Of a stretch of 64,000 bases of DNA, positions 28,905 through 37,814 are shown one piece after another. The notes beneath the pieces are model-generated. The model had not been told where the DNA came from. It was given only the letters and a program-made list of their open reading frames with translations, and made no database searches. The stretch comes from Helicobacter labacensis. Its GTDB lineage: Bacteria; Campylobacterota; Campylobacteria; Campylobacterales; Helicobacteraceae. The stretch's first letter is position 1; every line of letters begins with the position of its first letter. A program made the translations under genes and the position numbers. The stretch spans positions 1 to 64,000 of the forward strand of contig NZ_QXQQ01000004.1 of the NCBI RefSeq assembly GCF_003660285.1. The letters run 5' to 3'.

Positions 28905-29515
28905 TGGAAATCAAGCAAAATCTCAAACAGGTGCAAGAAGAGTTTAAGAGCGATGAAAAACTCTTGGAAAGCGCGTTTAGACTGGAGAAATTCTACCAAA
29001 AGTACAAATTTGGACTTTGGGCGTTGGTGGGCTTGGGCTTGCTTTGGTGGGGCGGGGTGCAGTTTTTAGAGCACAAAAAAGCTATGCATGTCCAAGAGAT
29101 CACCGCTTTGTATAACGAGGTCTTGCAAAACCCCAATAACCTAGCTCTCTTAAACAAACTCCAAGGCAAAGCCCCCAATCTCTACAGCCTGCATGCTTAC
29201 GCGCGCGCGCTCCAAGAGAAGAATCTCAAGGCTTTAAAAGAACTTAGCCACTCCTCTAGCCCTCTGGTGAGTGTTTTAGCGCGCTATTATAGCGCCTCCT
29301 ATAGCAAGGATTTGAAAGCCTTAGAGGGCTTAAAATTAGAGGGTTTGCAAGATTGGATCGCTTTGCAACAAGCGTATTTGAGTTTGCAAACCAACCCAAA
29401 AAGCGATATTGGGGCGATCTTAGCTCCCATCACTCCTAACTCCAGCCTCTATAAAATCGCTTCTTTACTAAGACATTATGGCGTTCTAAAATCTTCCTCT
29501 AAGGAGAGCAAGTGA
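28904..29515 (+). CDS. Membrane-anchored TPR-like protein (YfgM-like)
   Basis: Uncharacterised. A cytoplasmic helix of about 35 residues is followed by one membrane segment (about residues 38-55, WALVGLGLLWWGG), then a helical periplasmic domain with repeats resembling tetratricopeptide helices. The topology resembles YfgM, an accessory of the Sec translocon and periplasmic chaperones, but sequence evidence is only architectural. It is translationally coupled to dut and to the lipoprotein gene downstream (overlap 4 bases), the order also seen in H. pylori. Confidence 0.75.
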   Translation: MEIKQNLKQVQEEFKSDEKLLESAFRLEKFYQKYKFGLWALVGLGLLWWGGVQFLEHKKAMHVQEITALYNEVLQNPNNLALLNKLQGKAPNLYSLHAYARALQEKNLKALKELSHSSSPLVSVLARYYSASYSKDLKALEGLKLEGLQDWIALQQAYLSLQTNPKSDIGAILAPITPNSSLYKIASLLRHYGVLKSSSKESK

Positions 29516-30707
29516 GCTTGAGGATTATTTGGCTGCTGATCGCGTTGCTGTGCTTGGGCTGTGGCTCTAGGAAGAACTTTGAACCGCCTAAATCCAAGAT
29601 CAAGGGTGAGTTGCGCTTCAAACATGAGCTTAAAGACCCCATCACTTTCACTAACCGCTATGGGGCGATTTTGAAAAATGGAGGCGTGATCGACACCCAA
29701 GGGGTTACACCCCTGAAACTCACCAAAAAAGAGTATAAAGAGAGCTCTTTTTTGAATCAAAGCCAAGATTACTATATTTTAGCCGAAGATTGTTGGCGTA
29801 GCCACAAACAAAATGGTCCCAAGCCCAAAAAAACTAAGGAAGTGAAATTAACCCAGCAAGAAGCCCAAGAAGAGATCGTAGAAAACATTGAATCCATAGA
29901 CGAACAAGTGGTGTTAAAAGATCGTTGCCACCACCTAGAATTAGTCAGCACCGCCCTGCAAGCCAAGCCCTCCATTTTTATCCCCATAGACGCTTACCCT
30001 TTGAGCGCGAGCGTGAAAGGTAAACGCCTAGCGGTGGTGATGTCGGACAATTCAGCCAATATCTTTGACATTACTAGCCGTAAACTCATTTTTAGCGAAA
30101 AGGGCGCGTCCACCACTGCGATCAACTCCTTAATGGCTGCCCCCGTCTTTTTGGACACGGTGGTGGTTTTTCCTATGTTAGATGGGCGACTCTTGGTGGT
30201 GGATGTGAGCGGAGACACCCCCAAAGTGGTGCGCAATATCGTGCTCAATAGCGAAAAGTTTTTCAACAATGTGATCTATTTGAGGGTGGATGGGGAAAAC
30301 ATGTTTGCCGCGACAGCTAAAAAACTTGTTTCCATTGTTTCTGGGCAGGAATTTAGCTTTGATGCGGACATTGTAGATGTGCTCTATAAAAATAACCATC
30401 TCTATGTGCTCACTTTGGACGGACAAATTTTAGAGATGATCGCACCCTCAACGATCAGAGTATGGGGGTTGTGAAATTGCCCTTTGCGATGCTCACAAGC
30501 CTAGTGGTAACCGATAAAAAACTCTACACTTTAGAAAAACGGGGCTATCTAGTGGAAGTGGATTTGCAGCATTTTGATGATTATAGGGTGTATCACCTCA
30601 GCAATGTGTCTAAGAACTGGGGAGGGCGTTTGGATAAGATGAGTTTTTACACCGGGGATAAGATTTATTACGATCGCTACTACATAGACTTGAGTCAAAA
30701 CCCATGA
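29512..30707 (+). pseudogene. PQQ-like beta-propeller lipoprotein, frameshifted
   Basis: The start (GTG) encodes a lipoprotein signal with lipobox LLCLGC at residues 13-18, followed by a linker and propeller-like repeats (KRLAVVMSDNSANIFD, DGRLLVVDVSG, NHLYVLTLDGQILEM). The frame then fails after about 30435, and the C-terminal repeats continue in another frame to 30707 (VVTDKKLYTLEKRGYLVEVD). One extra base near GAGATGATC would join QILEMDRTLND to MGVVKLP. The intact protein would be about 398 residues and outer-membrane or periplasmic. It could be a genuine mutation or a sequence error. Function unknown; BamB-like shape only. Confidence 0.75.
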
Positions 30708-31318
30708 TCTTGTGTGATATAGGCAATAGTGCCCTGCATTTTTACAATGGCAAGAAAATTTGGCATCGCACTCCCCAAACTTTGGAACCCTTTGATCAGC
30801 CCGTGCATTACATCAGCGTTAACCCGAGCTTTGAAAAGGCGTTGTTAGAGATTTGTCCGCGCGCGCATAATTTAGAACCCTGTGTCAAACTCAAAAGCGC
30901 GTATCAGGGTTTGGGCGTGGATCGCAAGGTGGCTTGTTTGGGTCTAGGAGATGATGGCGTGGTGGTGGATGCCGGGAGCGCTATTAGCGTGGATGTAATG
31001 GAGGGCGGAGCGCATGTGGGTGGGGTGCTTTTGCCCGGCTTTAGGGCTTACCAACAGGCTTTTCAAAGCATTTCTGGAGCACTAGATCACCCTATCAATG
31101 TGCGCGTGGATTTGCAAAGCCTACCCCAAAGCACCGCGCAAGCCTTGAGTTTTGGGACACTCAAGAGCGTGATCTTATTGCTCCAAGAGATCATCGCGGA
31201 TAAACGGGTGGTGTTTACTGGGGGCGATGGGAAATTTTTGAGCGCGTTTTTCCAGCGGGGGGTATACCATAAGTGGTTGATCTTTGAGGGCATGCAACGC
31301 GCGCTAGCATGGAATTAG
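30704..31318 (+). CDS. coaX: Type III pantothenate kinase
   Basis: First step of coenzyme A synthesis, in the CoaX form typical of Helicobacter. The ASKHA-fold motifs are ILCDIGNS at residues 2-9 (phosphate 1), VVDAGSAISVD near residue 87 and the adenosine-loop GGDGKFLS near residue 170. At 204 residues it is short, as for H. pylori. It overlaps the genes on both sides by 4-10 bases. Confidence 0.92.
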   Translation: MILCDIGNSALHFYNGKKIWHRTPQTLEPFDQPVHYISVNPSFEKALLEICPRAHNLEPCVKLKSAYQGLGVDRKVACLGLGDDGVVVDAGSAISVDVMEGGAHVGGVLLPGFRAYQQAFQSISGALDHPINVRVDLQSLPQSTAQALSFGTLKSVILLLQEIIADKRVVFTGGDGKFLSAFFQRGVYHKWLIFEGMQRALAWN

Positions 31319-31998
31319 TCCTCCTGTTCTTGAGCGCGTCTGTGATGTCGCTGGGGCATTGCGTGGGGATGTGCGGGGGGGTGGTGCTGGCTTACACGCA
31401 GGCAAAATTCCCCCCCTCTACCCCCCTTAAAGCGCAAATGCTAGGGCATGTTCTCTACAATCTAGGGCGTGTGAGCACTTACATGATCGCCGCGCTCATT
31501 GTGGCTTTTGTGGGGCACACTCTCTTAGACATGATCGCGCAACACAGCGCGATCGCGCGCACCAAATTGCAAGGGGGGGTGATCATGGGCGTGGGGGTGT
31601 TGGTGATCTTGTTAGCCTTTGGGTTTGTCTTCAAATGGCATTTCCATACAGCGCTACTCTCCAAGCTCTTTAAAGCCACCTTGGGGAGCTCTAAACTCTC
31701 TAGTTTTTACTTGCTAGGCTTGCTCAATGGGCTCTTGCCCTGTTCGCTAGTTTACTATTTTCTCCTCAATGTTCTTGGCGCGCCCAATCTTCTTTACGCG
31801 CTTGTAACAGTGTTGGTGCTCAGTTTAGCCACTTTTGCGCCCCTCTTGCTCTTGGGTCTGTGCTCAGGGCGCTTGCTTGGCTCAAAAGCCCTATTTGCCA
31901 AACTTGCCTTTGTGCTCATGTTGGCTTGTGGGGCTTATGATCTCTACAAGGGTTTTTCTATGTGGGCGGGGCATGCCCACCACATGGGCGGGCATTGA
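31309..31998 (+). CDS. TauE/SafE (UreH-like) membrane protein
   Basis: Six-helix inner membrane protein of the sulfite exporter TauE/SafE / urease-accessory UreH-like group. The N-terminal signature SLGHCVGMCGG (residues 15-25) is shared with proteins linked to metal or copper handling in cbb3 oxidase assembly. A second signature LGLLNGLLPCSLVYY lies near residue 137. Transported substrate unknown. It ends in a His-rich tail (HAHHMGGH) that may bind metal. It overlaps coaX at its start and gmhB at its end. Confidence 0.8.
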   Translation: MELVLLFLSASVMSLGHCVGMCGGVVLAYTQAKFPPSTPLKAQMLGHVLYNLGRVSTYMIAALIVAFVGHTLLDMIAQHSAIARTKLQGGVIMGVGVLVILLAFGFVFKWHFHTALLSKLFKATLGSSKLSSFYLLGLLNGLLPCSLVYYFLLNVLGAPNLLYALVTVLVLSLATFAPLLLLGLCSGRLLGSKALFAKLAFVLMLACGAYDLYKGFSMWAGHAHHMGGH

Positions 31999-32510
31999 AA
32001 CAAAAAGCCCTGTTTTTGGATCGCGATGGGGTGATCAATGAAGATAGGGGTTATGTGTGCCATATAGCAGATTTTGTCTTGATGCCCGGGATTTTAGAAC
32101 TCTTGGGCGCGGCTAAAGCGCGGGGATTCTTGCTCTTGCTAGTTACTAACCAATCTGGGATTGCGCGCGGGTATTACGGTGTGCAGGATTTTTGGGATTT
32201 GAGCGCGCACATGCAAACCCTTTTACGCGCGCATTTGGGTTTTGGGCTGGATAAAATCTATCATTGCCCCCATGCCCCCGGTAGTTGTGCCTGCCGTAAA
32301 CCCGGGCTGGGCATGTTAGAACAGGCGTTGGGCGATTTTGATCTGGATTTAAAGCAAAGCCTTATGTTGGGCGACAAGCTTAGCGACATGCAATTTGGGC
32401 TACAAGGGGGGATAGGTCTTAATCTTTGGCTCAATGGTCCTGTAAGCGTGCACCCCCAAGTGTTTAGCATCAGCGATCTCAAGCAAGCTTTAGAGTTTCT
32501 GGGGGATTAA
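31995..32510 (+). CDS. gmhB: D-glycero-D-manno-heptose-1,7-bisphosphate 7-phosphatase
   Basis: HAD-family phosphatase in ADP-heptose synthesis for the LPS core. Catalytic LFLDRDGVIN is at residues 5-14, the SGIARG segment near 55, and a zinc loop C-x-H-x7-C-x-C (CPHAPGSCACRKP) near 95-107 is diagnostic for GmhB. The TTG at 31995 overlapping the previous stop is chosen: it gives 171 residues and begins MKQKALF. The open frame extends 11 codons upstream inside the TauE gene but lacks support. Confidence 0.92.
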   Translation: MKQKALFLDRDGVINEDRGYVCHIADFVLMPGILELLGAAKARGFLLLLVTNQSGIARGYYGVQDFWDLSAHMQTLLRAHLGFGLDKIYHCPHAPGSCACRKPGLGMLEQALGDFDLDLKQSLMLGDKLSDMQFGLQGGIGLNLWLNGPVSVHPQVFSISDLKQALEFLGD

Positions 32511-32538
32511 TTGGCTATAATGGGTTTAAAGGGTGGTG

Positions 32539-33219
32539 ATGGAAAAATTCATTGAGGGACTTTTGACATTCCTGGGCAATATCAATGTGATCTTGTATCT
32601 TGTGGGCTATTTCGTGGGGGGGATTCCTTTTGGGTATTGGATACTCAAGGTGTGTTACAATGTGGACATTACCACACAGGGTAGCGGAGGGATCGGGGCG
32701 ACCAATGTCGTGCGCGTGATGAATACCATCGATCCTAGCAAGGCAAAAAGGCTGGGCACAGCGGTCTTGGTGTTGGACTTGCTCAAGGGGGTATTTTGTG
32801 TGCTAGTAGCCAAGTTAGCAACCTTGAGTTATGAGGCGCAATGGATGGTTGCTCTTAGCACAATTTTGGGGCATTGCTATTCTCCCTTTTTGGGCTTTAG
32901 GGGGGGTAAGGGGGTGAGCACCACGATGGGCGCAGTGCTCTTGCTCATCCCTGTAGAGAGCTTGATCGGGCTGTCTTTATGGGCTTTTGTGGGCAAGAAA
33001 CTCAAAATCTCCTCATTGGCTTCCATTGTGGGTGTGGGTTTAGCCACTTTGCTATTGTTTGTTTTCCCGGCTTTGCATGTCAGTTTACCCGCACCCATCA
33101 ATGTTTATAGCCAAATAGGCACGCCCACGCCCATGGTGTTGATTTTCCTCTTCACGCTTTATAAACATGGCTCTAATCTGCTTAAACTTATCGGCGGACA
33201 GGAAAAAAAGATTTTATGA
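32539..33219 (+). CDS. plsY: Acyl-phosphate:glycerol-3-phosphate acyltransferase PlsY
   Basis: First acylation of membrane phospholipid synthesis. Conserved motifs are GSGGIGATNVVR near residue 50 (phosphate loop), FRGGKGVSTT near residue 116 and the segment YKHGSNLLKL near the end. About five membrane helices. The ATG at 32539 has AAAGGG five bases upstream; two GTG codons precede it. It overlaps folB by four bases. Confidence 0.94.
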   Translation: MEKFIEGLLTFLGNINVILYLVGYFVGGIPFGYWILKVCYNVDITTQGSGGIGATNVVRVMNTIDPSKAKRLGTAVLVLDLLKGVFCVLVAKLATLSYEAQWMVALSTILGHCYSPFLGFRGGKGVSTTMGAVLLLIPVESLIGLSLWAFVGKKLKISSLASIVGVGLATLLLFVFPALHVSLPAPINVYSQIGTPTPMVLIFLFTLYKHGSNLLKLIGGQEKKIL

Positions 33220-33566
33220 TGACCCTACTTATAGAGAATTACCGCCTAGACGCGTTCATAGGCACGCAACAGAGCGAACAAAAGCACCCTCAGCCCTTGA
33301 TCATCCATTTAGAAGTTGGCTACCGCTATGACAACGCCCAGACTTACCTAGACTACATGGACATTTTAGAAGTGGTGCAAAACAAATTCGCCACCACCCC
33401 CTACACCCTTTTAGAAGAAGCCCTAGAGGAGATCAGCGCGTGGCTCAAGCAGTGTTTTCCTAGCATCACCCAAATCACTATGGAAATCCAAAAGCCCCAA
33501 GCCTGCCAGCGCGCCTTAGTGGGGGCTAGGGTGTGTAAAATCTTTGAAAGGAGCTCCCATGGTTAA
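33216..33566 (+). CDS. folB: Dihydroneopterin aldolase family protein
   Basis: Predicted to make 6-hydroxymethyl-dihydropterin in folate synthesis. The short FolB fold is supported by LIENYRLDAFIG at the start, DYMDILEVV near residue 46, LLEEALEEISAWL near residue 65 and the C-terminal strand IQKPQACQRALVGARV. The active-site lysine position cannot be aligned confidently by eye. plsY-folB is also the H. pylori order. Its end overlaps the start of the next gene. Confidence 0.85.
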   Translation: MMTLLIENYRLDAFIGTQQSEQKHPQPLIIHLEVGYRYDNAQTYLDYMDILEVVQNKFATTPYTLLEEALEEISAWLKQCFPSITQITMEIQKPQACQRALVGARVCKIFERSSHG

Positions 33567-33834
33567 ACTTGGCTTATCTATCTTGCTGGGATTATCTCTT
33601 AGCTTCTTGGGCGCGCAAGAAAAGCCCGCCCCCAAACCCCCTAAAACGCCTAAGAAGTTTGAGTTTAACAACACCGAAGTGTTCAAACGCAAAGAATTAC
33701 AACAACGCCAAAGCAATCAGCCTAGCGACCTCTTCAAGACGGACGCAAGCATCAATGTCTCTAGTGATCAAACCCATTTGCGCGCTCTCTCTAGCGATTT
33801 GGCGCGCTTGAGTGTAGATGGGGCTTACCAATAG
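33559..33834 (+). CDS. Small secreted protein (91 aa)
   Basis: Unrecognised. A clear signal peptide (residues 1-19, ending SFLGAQ) is followed by a Pro/Lys-rich stretch ([12 protein letters not shown]) and a polar C-terminus. The ATG at 33559 has AAAGGAG six bases upstream, so it is chosen over an in-frame start five codons earlier. Its last 44 bases overlap the convergent ruvC. Probably periplasmic. Confidence 0.65.
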   Translation: MVKLGLSILLGLSLSFLGAQEKPAPKPPKTPKKFEFNNTEVFKRKELQQRQSNQPSDLFKTDASINVSSDQTHLRALSSDLARLSVDGAYQ

Positions 33835-34288
33835 CGCGGCGTTGTTGGGCGTGCGTGAGGGCGATAGCTAACGCGTCTGTGATGTCTAGGGGCTTGATCG
33901 CGCTTTTGAGTCTGAGGATTTTTTTCACCATGAAGGCGACCTGCTCTTTATTAGCCTTGCCATGCCCGCTAATGGCGCGCTTGACTTGCAGGGGCGTATA
34001 TTCGCTAAAATGCCCCACCCTTTGCAAAATTTTTAAACTCAATGCCCCCCTGAATTGTGCGAGTTTTAGCACACTCTTGGGATTATAGGCGTAAAAAATA
34101 TCCTCCATCGCCACTTCTGCAATGGGGTAGCTATCCAAAACTTGATCCAAACCCGCGACCATCTCTAACACTTGGATTTGGAAGGGCGCGTTGTGGATAT
34201 GGATAAACCCCGCCCCTACGAGCTTGCTCTGCTCATCTATCACCCCATAACCACACTTGCGACTCCCCGGATCAATGCCTAAGATCAT
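33791..34288 (-). CDS. ruvC: Holliday junction endonuclease RuvC
   Basis: Resolves recombination intermediates with RuvAB. Active-site acids are in ILGIDPGSR (Asp6), AMEDIF near residue 62 and the DITDALAIA block near residue 142. The 165-residue length is slightly long for the family. Its ATG overlaps the chemoreceptor stop by one base (TAATG). Confidence 0.95.
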   Translation of the reverse strand: MILGIDPGSRKCGYGVIDEQSKLVGAGFIHIHNAPFQIQVLEMVAGLDQVLDSYPIAEVAMEDIFYAYNPKSVLKLAQFRGALSLKILQRVGHFSEYTPLQVKRAISGHGKANKEQVAFMVKKILRLKSAIKPLDITDALAIALTHAQQRRAIGKPHLHSSAPNR

Positions 34289-35960
34289 TAAGATTTGAAT
34301 TGGCTGACATTGTGATCTAGAGATTCGGTGGCTTCGCGCAGATTCTCCGCGGCTTTGATGATTTTAGCCGCTTCCACCGCGTTATTGGCGTTGATCGCAT
34401 CAATCCCATCAAAGAAAGGTTTCATGCCATCAATATCCTCTTTGGTGCCCACGAAATTCCCAATGGAGGTGTTGACTCTTTGGACCACAAATTCCAAACT
34501 GGAATTCATCTCTTTAAATTTGTCTTGCATCTCTAGACCTACGCTATTGAGCTCTTCAATTTTTTTAGAATTCAGATTCATTTGGGAAGACACATCGTTG
34601 ATTTCTTGGACGATCACCCCGATGGTGGAGTTGATCTCGACTAGGGACTTCTGGGTGCGCGCGGCTAAATTACGCACTTCATCAGCCACCACCGCAAAAC
34701 CCCTCCCATGTTCGCCCGCCCGGGCTGCCTCAATAGCCGCGTTGAGCGCGAGCAAATTAGTTTGATCGGCGATGTCATCGATGATGTGCAAGATGTTCTT
34801 CACGCTATCGGCGTTCTTGCTGAGTTGTTCTACCTTAATGGCTAATTCCTCCTCAGTTTTGGAAGCTTCGGTGATTTGTCCAAAGAGACTGGCGATCGCC
34901 CCATTGGAGGTTTGAATCGAGCCCTGCACGGCGACTAGACTCTGTTGACTCTCTTGGGCTTGATCTAAAGACTTGCCCAAGATTTCATTGATCTCATTTG
35001 TCCTATTTCTAATGTTATTGATCATAGAAGTGCGGTTTTTCATCTCCTCTAACACCGCAAGAATGGTAGATTTGAGCATGGTCGCGATCTCTTTATTGCT
35101 CTTAGCGGTTGCTTTCATGTAATTGAAGAAGTCTTGGATGCTTTCTACAAAGTGGTTCACCCCCTTGCCCACCCTAGCGATCTCATCGCACCCCTTGATG
35201 CGCAAACGCTGGGTGAGATTGCGCTCGCCCTGATTGAAGTCGTCCATCATACGCACTAGCGTATTCAAACGCCTGATGATGGTGAAATAAGTGAATGAAG
35301 AGGTGATCGTGATGAAGAACAAGACAATGAAGGCAATGCAGTAAATCAAATTACGCAGATTCTTAGCAACTTGTTGCTTGATCTCTTTGCGGGTGTTAGA
35401 AGTGGCGTTTAAGATGTCGCTAAAATAGGAGGTAGAAACGATCACCATCTGGCTTGTGGGATCGTAATGGCTGTAGGCTACTTTGGGCTCAGGCTTGCCC
35501 CCGGCAAATTTGGGCATTTGGTAGTAGGTAAATCCCCCCCCTTTTTTGGCTTGCTCCACATACCCACACACATAGCACACCTTATCCACACTCAAGATAT
35601 TCAGCCCGCTCTTGCCCACCGTGTCCGGATTGACCGGATCAAAGAGCACAACGCCCTGCATGTCCACCACCACCATGTAAATCATGCCCCGATCGTTGTT
35701 GATCTTGCTAAAGTATTCTAATGCCATTTTTCTAGCTTCTGGTTTAGGATAGCGTTCGTAATAGCCCGCGATCGCCTGCTCGATCAAGCGGGTATCGTAT
35801 TTCAGAGTCCTCTCTCTATGGCGCATGTCCCCCTTTTTCTCGCTGTCAATCACTAGGTCTATAAGATGATGTTGTTTGTGGTTGCGATCATCACGACCGC
35901 CAGCCCCACAATAGAAAGAGATAGGAAAACCACACCGATGATTTTAGCCCCAAGACTCAT
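34288..35960 (-). pseudogene. Methyl-accepting chemotaxis protein, frameshifted near the N-terminus
   Basis: Chemoreceptor with a periplasmic sensor domain like single Cache ([17 protein letters not shown]), a membrane helix near 35330, a HAMP-like segment and a full signalling hairpin ([32 protein letters not shown], broken here only for length). The receptor frame opens at 35853 without the first membrane helix. That helix is encoded just upstream from an ATG at 35960 with GGAG ([19 protein letters not shown]) in another frame that stops at 35862. One extra base in the AAA of ACAAAC would fuse them. Without it the protein would lack its anchor. The ligand is unknown. Confidence 0.8.
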
Positions 35961-36018
35961 GCGCACTCCTACACAAAATCAAGCCATTACTCTAGCATAA
36001 ATGTGCTAAGATAAGCCT

Positions 36019-36453
36019 ATGCAAGCCCAAGCCTACATTATTTTAGCCCAAAGCGACACCACCGCCGGGTTGTTTAGCACAGAGTTTAGCCAACTCAACC
36101 ACGCCAAGCGTAGCCCACCCCATAAACCCCTCTTGCAGGTGGTAGAACATTTGAGCGATCTCAAGGCACGCGTGCCTGTGATCCACCGCGCCTTTGTGCG
36201 ACGCACGCGCGCAAGTTGCATTTACCCCAATGGCAAGGCGTTTCGGGTGATTAGAGATCCAAGTGTGCTAGACTTTTTAGAGCACTTTGGCGCGCTTTAT
36301 AGCACCTCAGCTAATTTGAGCAGGGGGGATTTCGATCTAAAATGGGCACAGGAAGTGGCACACATCCTCATTGAAGACAAGCGCGGGCTTTACAAAGCCC
36401 CCCCTTCGGCGATCTTCAAGCTTTCGCGCACGCACAAAAGGCGTTTGCGTTAG
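36019..36453 (+). CDS. Sua5/YciO/YrdC-family protein (TsaC-like, short)
   Basis: Likely role in threonylcarbamoyl-AMP formation for the tRNA t6A37 modification. Family cues are QSDTTAGLFS at residues 11-20, the KP block near residue 35, the RVIRD segment and STSANLS near residue 96. At 144 residues it is shorter than E. coli TsaC (about 190), so it may be a reduced form or a paralogue. Its stop overlaps the convergent downstream gene by four bases. Confidence 0.75.
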   Translation: MQAQAYIILAQSDTTAGLFSTEFSQLNHAKRSPPHKPLLQVVEHLSDLKARVPVIHRAFVRRTRASCIYPNGKAFRVIRDPSVLDFLEHFGALYSTSANLSRGDFDLKWAQEVAHILIEDKRGLYKAPPSAIFKLSRTHKRRLR

Positions 36454-36935
36454 TGTGAAAGCTGTTTTCTAGCTTTTTGTTTTTGCGTCACGCTGGCAGG
36501 CACAAAACCGTTTTTTTGTAAATCCTCATAGAAAGTTTTAGACTTCAAAGTGGACTCCCAGTGCTCTAAGTAGTCGTATTCGGTGTCCACCTCTTCTTTG
36601 AGGTTGTCTACATTTTTCACCCTCACAGCTAGAGCTTTTTCAATCGCGTTCAGGCGTTTTTGGCGTTGTGATGGGCTGAGTTTAGCGATATTCTTGGCTA
36701 AGACATCTTGAAAATGCTTTTGGAATTCTGCCTGACGCTTGGGAGTCATTTTGAGATAGCGGTTTTTCATTTCACTCAAATAGACGATGACCTTGCTAGC
36801 CTCTACCTTACCGGCCATGTCCAACATTTCTTGATCCGGCTTGGCATGGTACTCAGGGAAGACATTCAACCCGATGGTTTGCGCCCCTAGCACACCCAGC
36901 AAACTCGAAGCCAACACTACACTCATAAACCTCAT
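36450..36935 (-). CDS. Secreted helical protein of unknown function (161 aa)
   Basis: A signal peptide (residues 1-18, ending LGVLGAQ) is followed by a charged, all-helical domain rich in Lys/Glu/Gln with a repeat-like MTPKRQAEF...LSPSQRQKRL pattern. It resembles the small secreted DUF1104-type proteins of Helicobacter in size and composition, but I cannot confirm that. The ATG at 36935 is preferred (AAAGGA five bases upstream) over one two codons earlier. It may be co-transcribed with the Dsb-like gene 58 bases upstream. Confidence 0.6.
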   Translation of the reverse strand: MRFMSVVLASSLLGVLGAQTIGLNVFPEYHAKPDQEMLDMAGKVEASKVIVYLSEMKNRYLKMTPKRQAEFQKHFQDVLAKNIAKLSPSQRQKRLNAIEKALAVRVKNVDNLKEEVDTEYDYLEHWESTLKSKTFYEDLQKNGFVPASVTQKQKARKQLSH

Positions 36936-36993
36936 GAACATCCTTTGTAAAATTTAGACTCGCATTATAACTTTTTTTTCTAAACCACAAACA

Positions 36994-37752
36994 CTAGCGT
37001 TCGTAGAGAAAAGGCACGCTTGTAATCCCCGTGGCTAAGATTTTCTTAGTGGTTTCTTTGACTTCTTTGATCTTGTCATCGGGCACTTCTGCGGGCGTGT
37101 AAGCGTTGGCATACACTTTGTTGAGTAGATCAATCTTACTCTGTGTGCTGTGGGTTTGTTTGGCTTGCGCTAAAATATCCGCCGCCTTGAGCTCGGATTT
37201 TTCCCCTAATAGCCCCACCACCACCATGTGCACATTGGCATCCTTGAGGCGTTCTTGCACATGGCGCAATTCGTTCTGGCAATGCGGGCACATGGGATCA
37301 GAAACAATGTAAAGCTCCTTAGCCTTCTTATTCTTGGAAGTTAGGGTGATCACATAGTCCTTAGGCAACCCATCGAACATGGCGTTGATCTTAGCCCCAT
37401 TAGCCTGTTTGAAATTGTAGGTTTGGGTTTCATGATAGACTGTGTTGATCAACTCGATGTCTTGATCGTTATTGCTGAAAAACACATTGCTAAGTCCTAG
37501 CACCAAAGTGCCGTTTTTATTGGTCAGCAAAGGGATATGGTATTTAGTTTCAGGGTCTTCTACCACCACGATTTGGAAATCCTTATTGGACTTGAGGGGC
37601 TGCAAGCGCAACACCCGCACCGAACGCTTTGTCTGTTTATGAATGAGCTGGGTTACACTCTCCTCGATATTCTTGCCCACTCCCCTAGCCTCCTTAGCCC
37701 CCACAATCCCCATGCATAACACGACCGCACATAGAAATTTAAATTGGCGCAT
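36994..37752 (-). CDS. Periplasmic thiol oxidoreductase, DsbG/DsbC-like (HP0231-like)
   Basis: Thioredoxin-fold disulfide catalyst. A signal peptide (residues 1-20) leads to an N-terminal dimerisation region and a catalytic domain with SDPMCPHCQNE near residue 165. The CPHC motif is that of the H. pylori protein HP0231, which introduces and isomerises disulfides in the periplasm. The cis-Pro segment is ITSVPFLYE at the very end. The start at 37752 has AGGAAGG before it, and the upstream in-frame ATG adds ten residues without a site. Length 252. Confidence 0.85.
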   Translation of the reverse strand: MRQFKFLCAVVLCMGIVGAKEARGVGKNIEESVTQLIHKQTKRSVRVLRLQPLKSNKDFQIVVVEDPETKYHIPLLTNKNGTLVLGLSNVFFSNNDQDIELINTVYHETQTYNFKQANGAKINAMFDGLPKDYVITLTSKNKKAKELYIVSDPMCPHCQNELRHVQERLKDANVHMVVVGLLGEKSELKAADILAQAKQTHSTQSKIDLLNKVYANAYTPAEVPDDKIKEVKETTKKILATGITSVPFLYER

Positions 37753-37814
37753 ACACCTTCCTAAACGAAATTTTAGCCCCATTCTAGCAAGAAATGCCTA
37801 ACAAACGCTTGAGT

